Below are positions 5,086 through 5,579 of a DNA stretch of 5,579 nucleotides, in pieces. The translations under genes and the position numbers were made by a program. The notes beneath the pieces were generated by a model. That model made no database searches. It worked only from the letters and a program-made list of their open reading frames with translations, and had not been told where the DNA came from. Source of the stretch: Atopobiaceae bacterium (GTDB lineage: Bacteria; Actinomycetota; Coriobacteriia; Coriobacteriales; Atopobiaceae); contig JAFUBJ010000393.1 in the NCBI GenBank assembly GCA_017460265.1, forward strand, positions 1 through 5,579. The letters run 5' to 3'. Position 1 is the stretch's first letter. Each line of letters opens with the position of its first letter.

Positions 5086-5579
5086 CTAGCTTGCCATGGA
5101 AGCGTGCTCTGATTGCTCCTGTGCCTCTATCCTTGCCGCGCGCTCGTGGGCGGCCTCCCCGGCGATGACGTCCTGGCCGCCTTCGGGATGCAGCTCGTTC
5201 CAAAGCCGCTCCGCCTCTGCCTCCCAACCTCGCGCGTAAGGCGTCGTGCGCTCACAGAGGCTCTCGGCGCTCTCGGGAGCCACATAATCCGTCCCATGCG
5301 CACCGGACTCACTTACCATCTGTGGAAGCACTTCGGGGTTTTCGAGCATCGGACACGGCCGCAGGTGGTTCTCGTTCCACGGGTAGCGATCGTGGTAGGC
5401 CTGGAAGAGCGGCTGACGCAGGCAGTCAAGCAGACTCTGCTCCTTGATGTTGGCCCCTGAATAATGGACGAACACGCACGGCTCAACATCGCCACGCGCG
5501 TAGATGTGGCAGTACACACGTCCTCCAGCAATGCAACCACACACAAACTCGCCGTCGTTTTGGCCGTCCATGGCAAAGA
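5086..5579 (-). CDS. Radical SAM protein, C-terminal SPASM-like region (partial, N-terminus beyond window)
   Basis: The reading frame stays open to the right edge of the window, so this is the C-terminal part of a larger protein. The ATG at 5571 is unlikely to be the start, because the in-frame residues just before it (FA) continue the family-like sequence. Counting from that Met, GCIAGGRVYCHIYARGDVEPC (residues 12-32, shown here with Cys13, Cys21 and Cys32), then HYS (36-38), Cys50 and the NHLRPCPMLENPE motif (68-80, Cys73) match the auxiliary iron-sulfur cluster region of SPASM-type radical SAM proteins. The tail from about 115 to 161 is charged and helical. The SAM-binding CxxxCxxC motif would be in the missing part. 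The substrate is unknown; no precursor peptide is visible nearby. It converges on the carbonic anhydrase gene at a shared hairpin. Confidence 0.82.
   Translation of the reverse strand, partial: FAMDGQNDGEFVCGCIAGGRVYCHIYARGDVEPCVFVHYSGANIKEQSLLDCLRQPLFQAYHDRYPWNENHLRPCPMLENPEVLPQMVSESGAHGTDYVAPESAESLCERTTPYARGWEAEAERLWNELHPEGGQDVIAGEAAHERAARIEAQEQSEHASMAS

Noticed and set aside
4547..5227. Second minus-strand open frame of 226 codons
   Set aside because: It runs through the carbonic anhydrase gene, the terminator hairpin and part of the radical SAM gene in the wrong frame, and has no recognisable domain.
5569..5571. ATG at 5571 as true start of the radical SAM gene
   Set aside because: The frame stays open to the window edge, family-like residues precede the ATG, and the encoded part lacks the whole radical SAM core.

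Overview
The window looks like part of a chromosome of a GC-rich Gram-positive anaerobe or facultative fermenter, most likely an actinobacterium of the Coriobacteriia (Olsenella/Collinsella/Atopobium type). This is an inference from three things: strong GGAGG ribosome binding sites, GC-rich codon third positions with AT-rich promoter gaps, and the gene mix (a lactose/cellobiose-family PTS, GntR regulators, a RelB-like/PIN toxin-antitoxin pair, and a SPASM-type radical SAM protein). No RNA genes, CRISPR arrays or insertion sequences were seen.

Left part (1-1950): a divergent sugar-uptake locus. On the minus strand is the membrane subunit (EIIC) of a lactose/cellobiose-family phosphotransferase system, cut by the window edge. 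Facing away from it is a GntR-family repressor with a UTRA ligand domain, the usual local regulator of such a transporter. The 184-bp gap holds a T8 tract, a weak promoter for the transporter and two 23-bp inverted repeats that could be operators.

Centre (1951-3611): a two-gene operon made of a short YtrA-type GntR regulator and an eight-segment membrane protein with DUF1648 and DUF5808 signatures. Its promoter is built into a perfect 22-bp inverted repeat whose right arm ends in the Shine-Dalgarno sequence. This is the most striking DNA structure in the window. Architecturally the pair resembles a repressor plus membrane immunity or stress module (compare SdpR/SdpI), but its function is not known from sequence.

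Right part (3612-5579): a toxin-antitoxin operon (RelB/DinJ-like ribbon-helix-helix antitoxin overlapping a PIN-domain nuclease) is preceded by a 14-bp perfect inverted repeat that again ends in the Shine-Dalgarno sequence. Next comes a gamma-class carbonic anhydrase-like hexapeptide protein. On the opposite strand is the C-terminal part of a radical SAM protein with a SPASM-like cysteine cluster, entering from the right edge. The two converge on a G/C-rich hairpin with a T-run on the minus side.

The modules appear functionally independent. The shared theme is local autoregulation: both central operons start with long inverted repeats that overlap the ribosome binding site of a DNA-binding protein gene.
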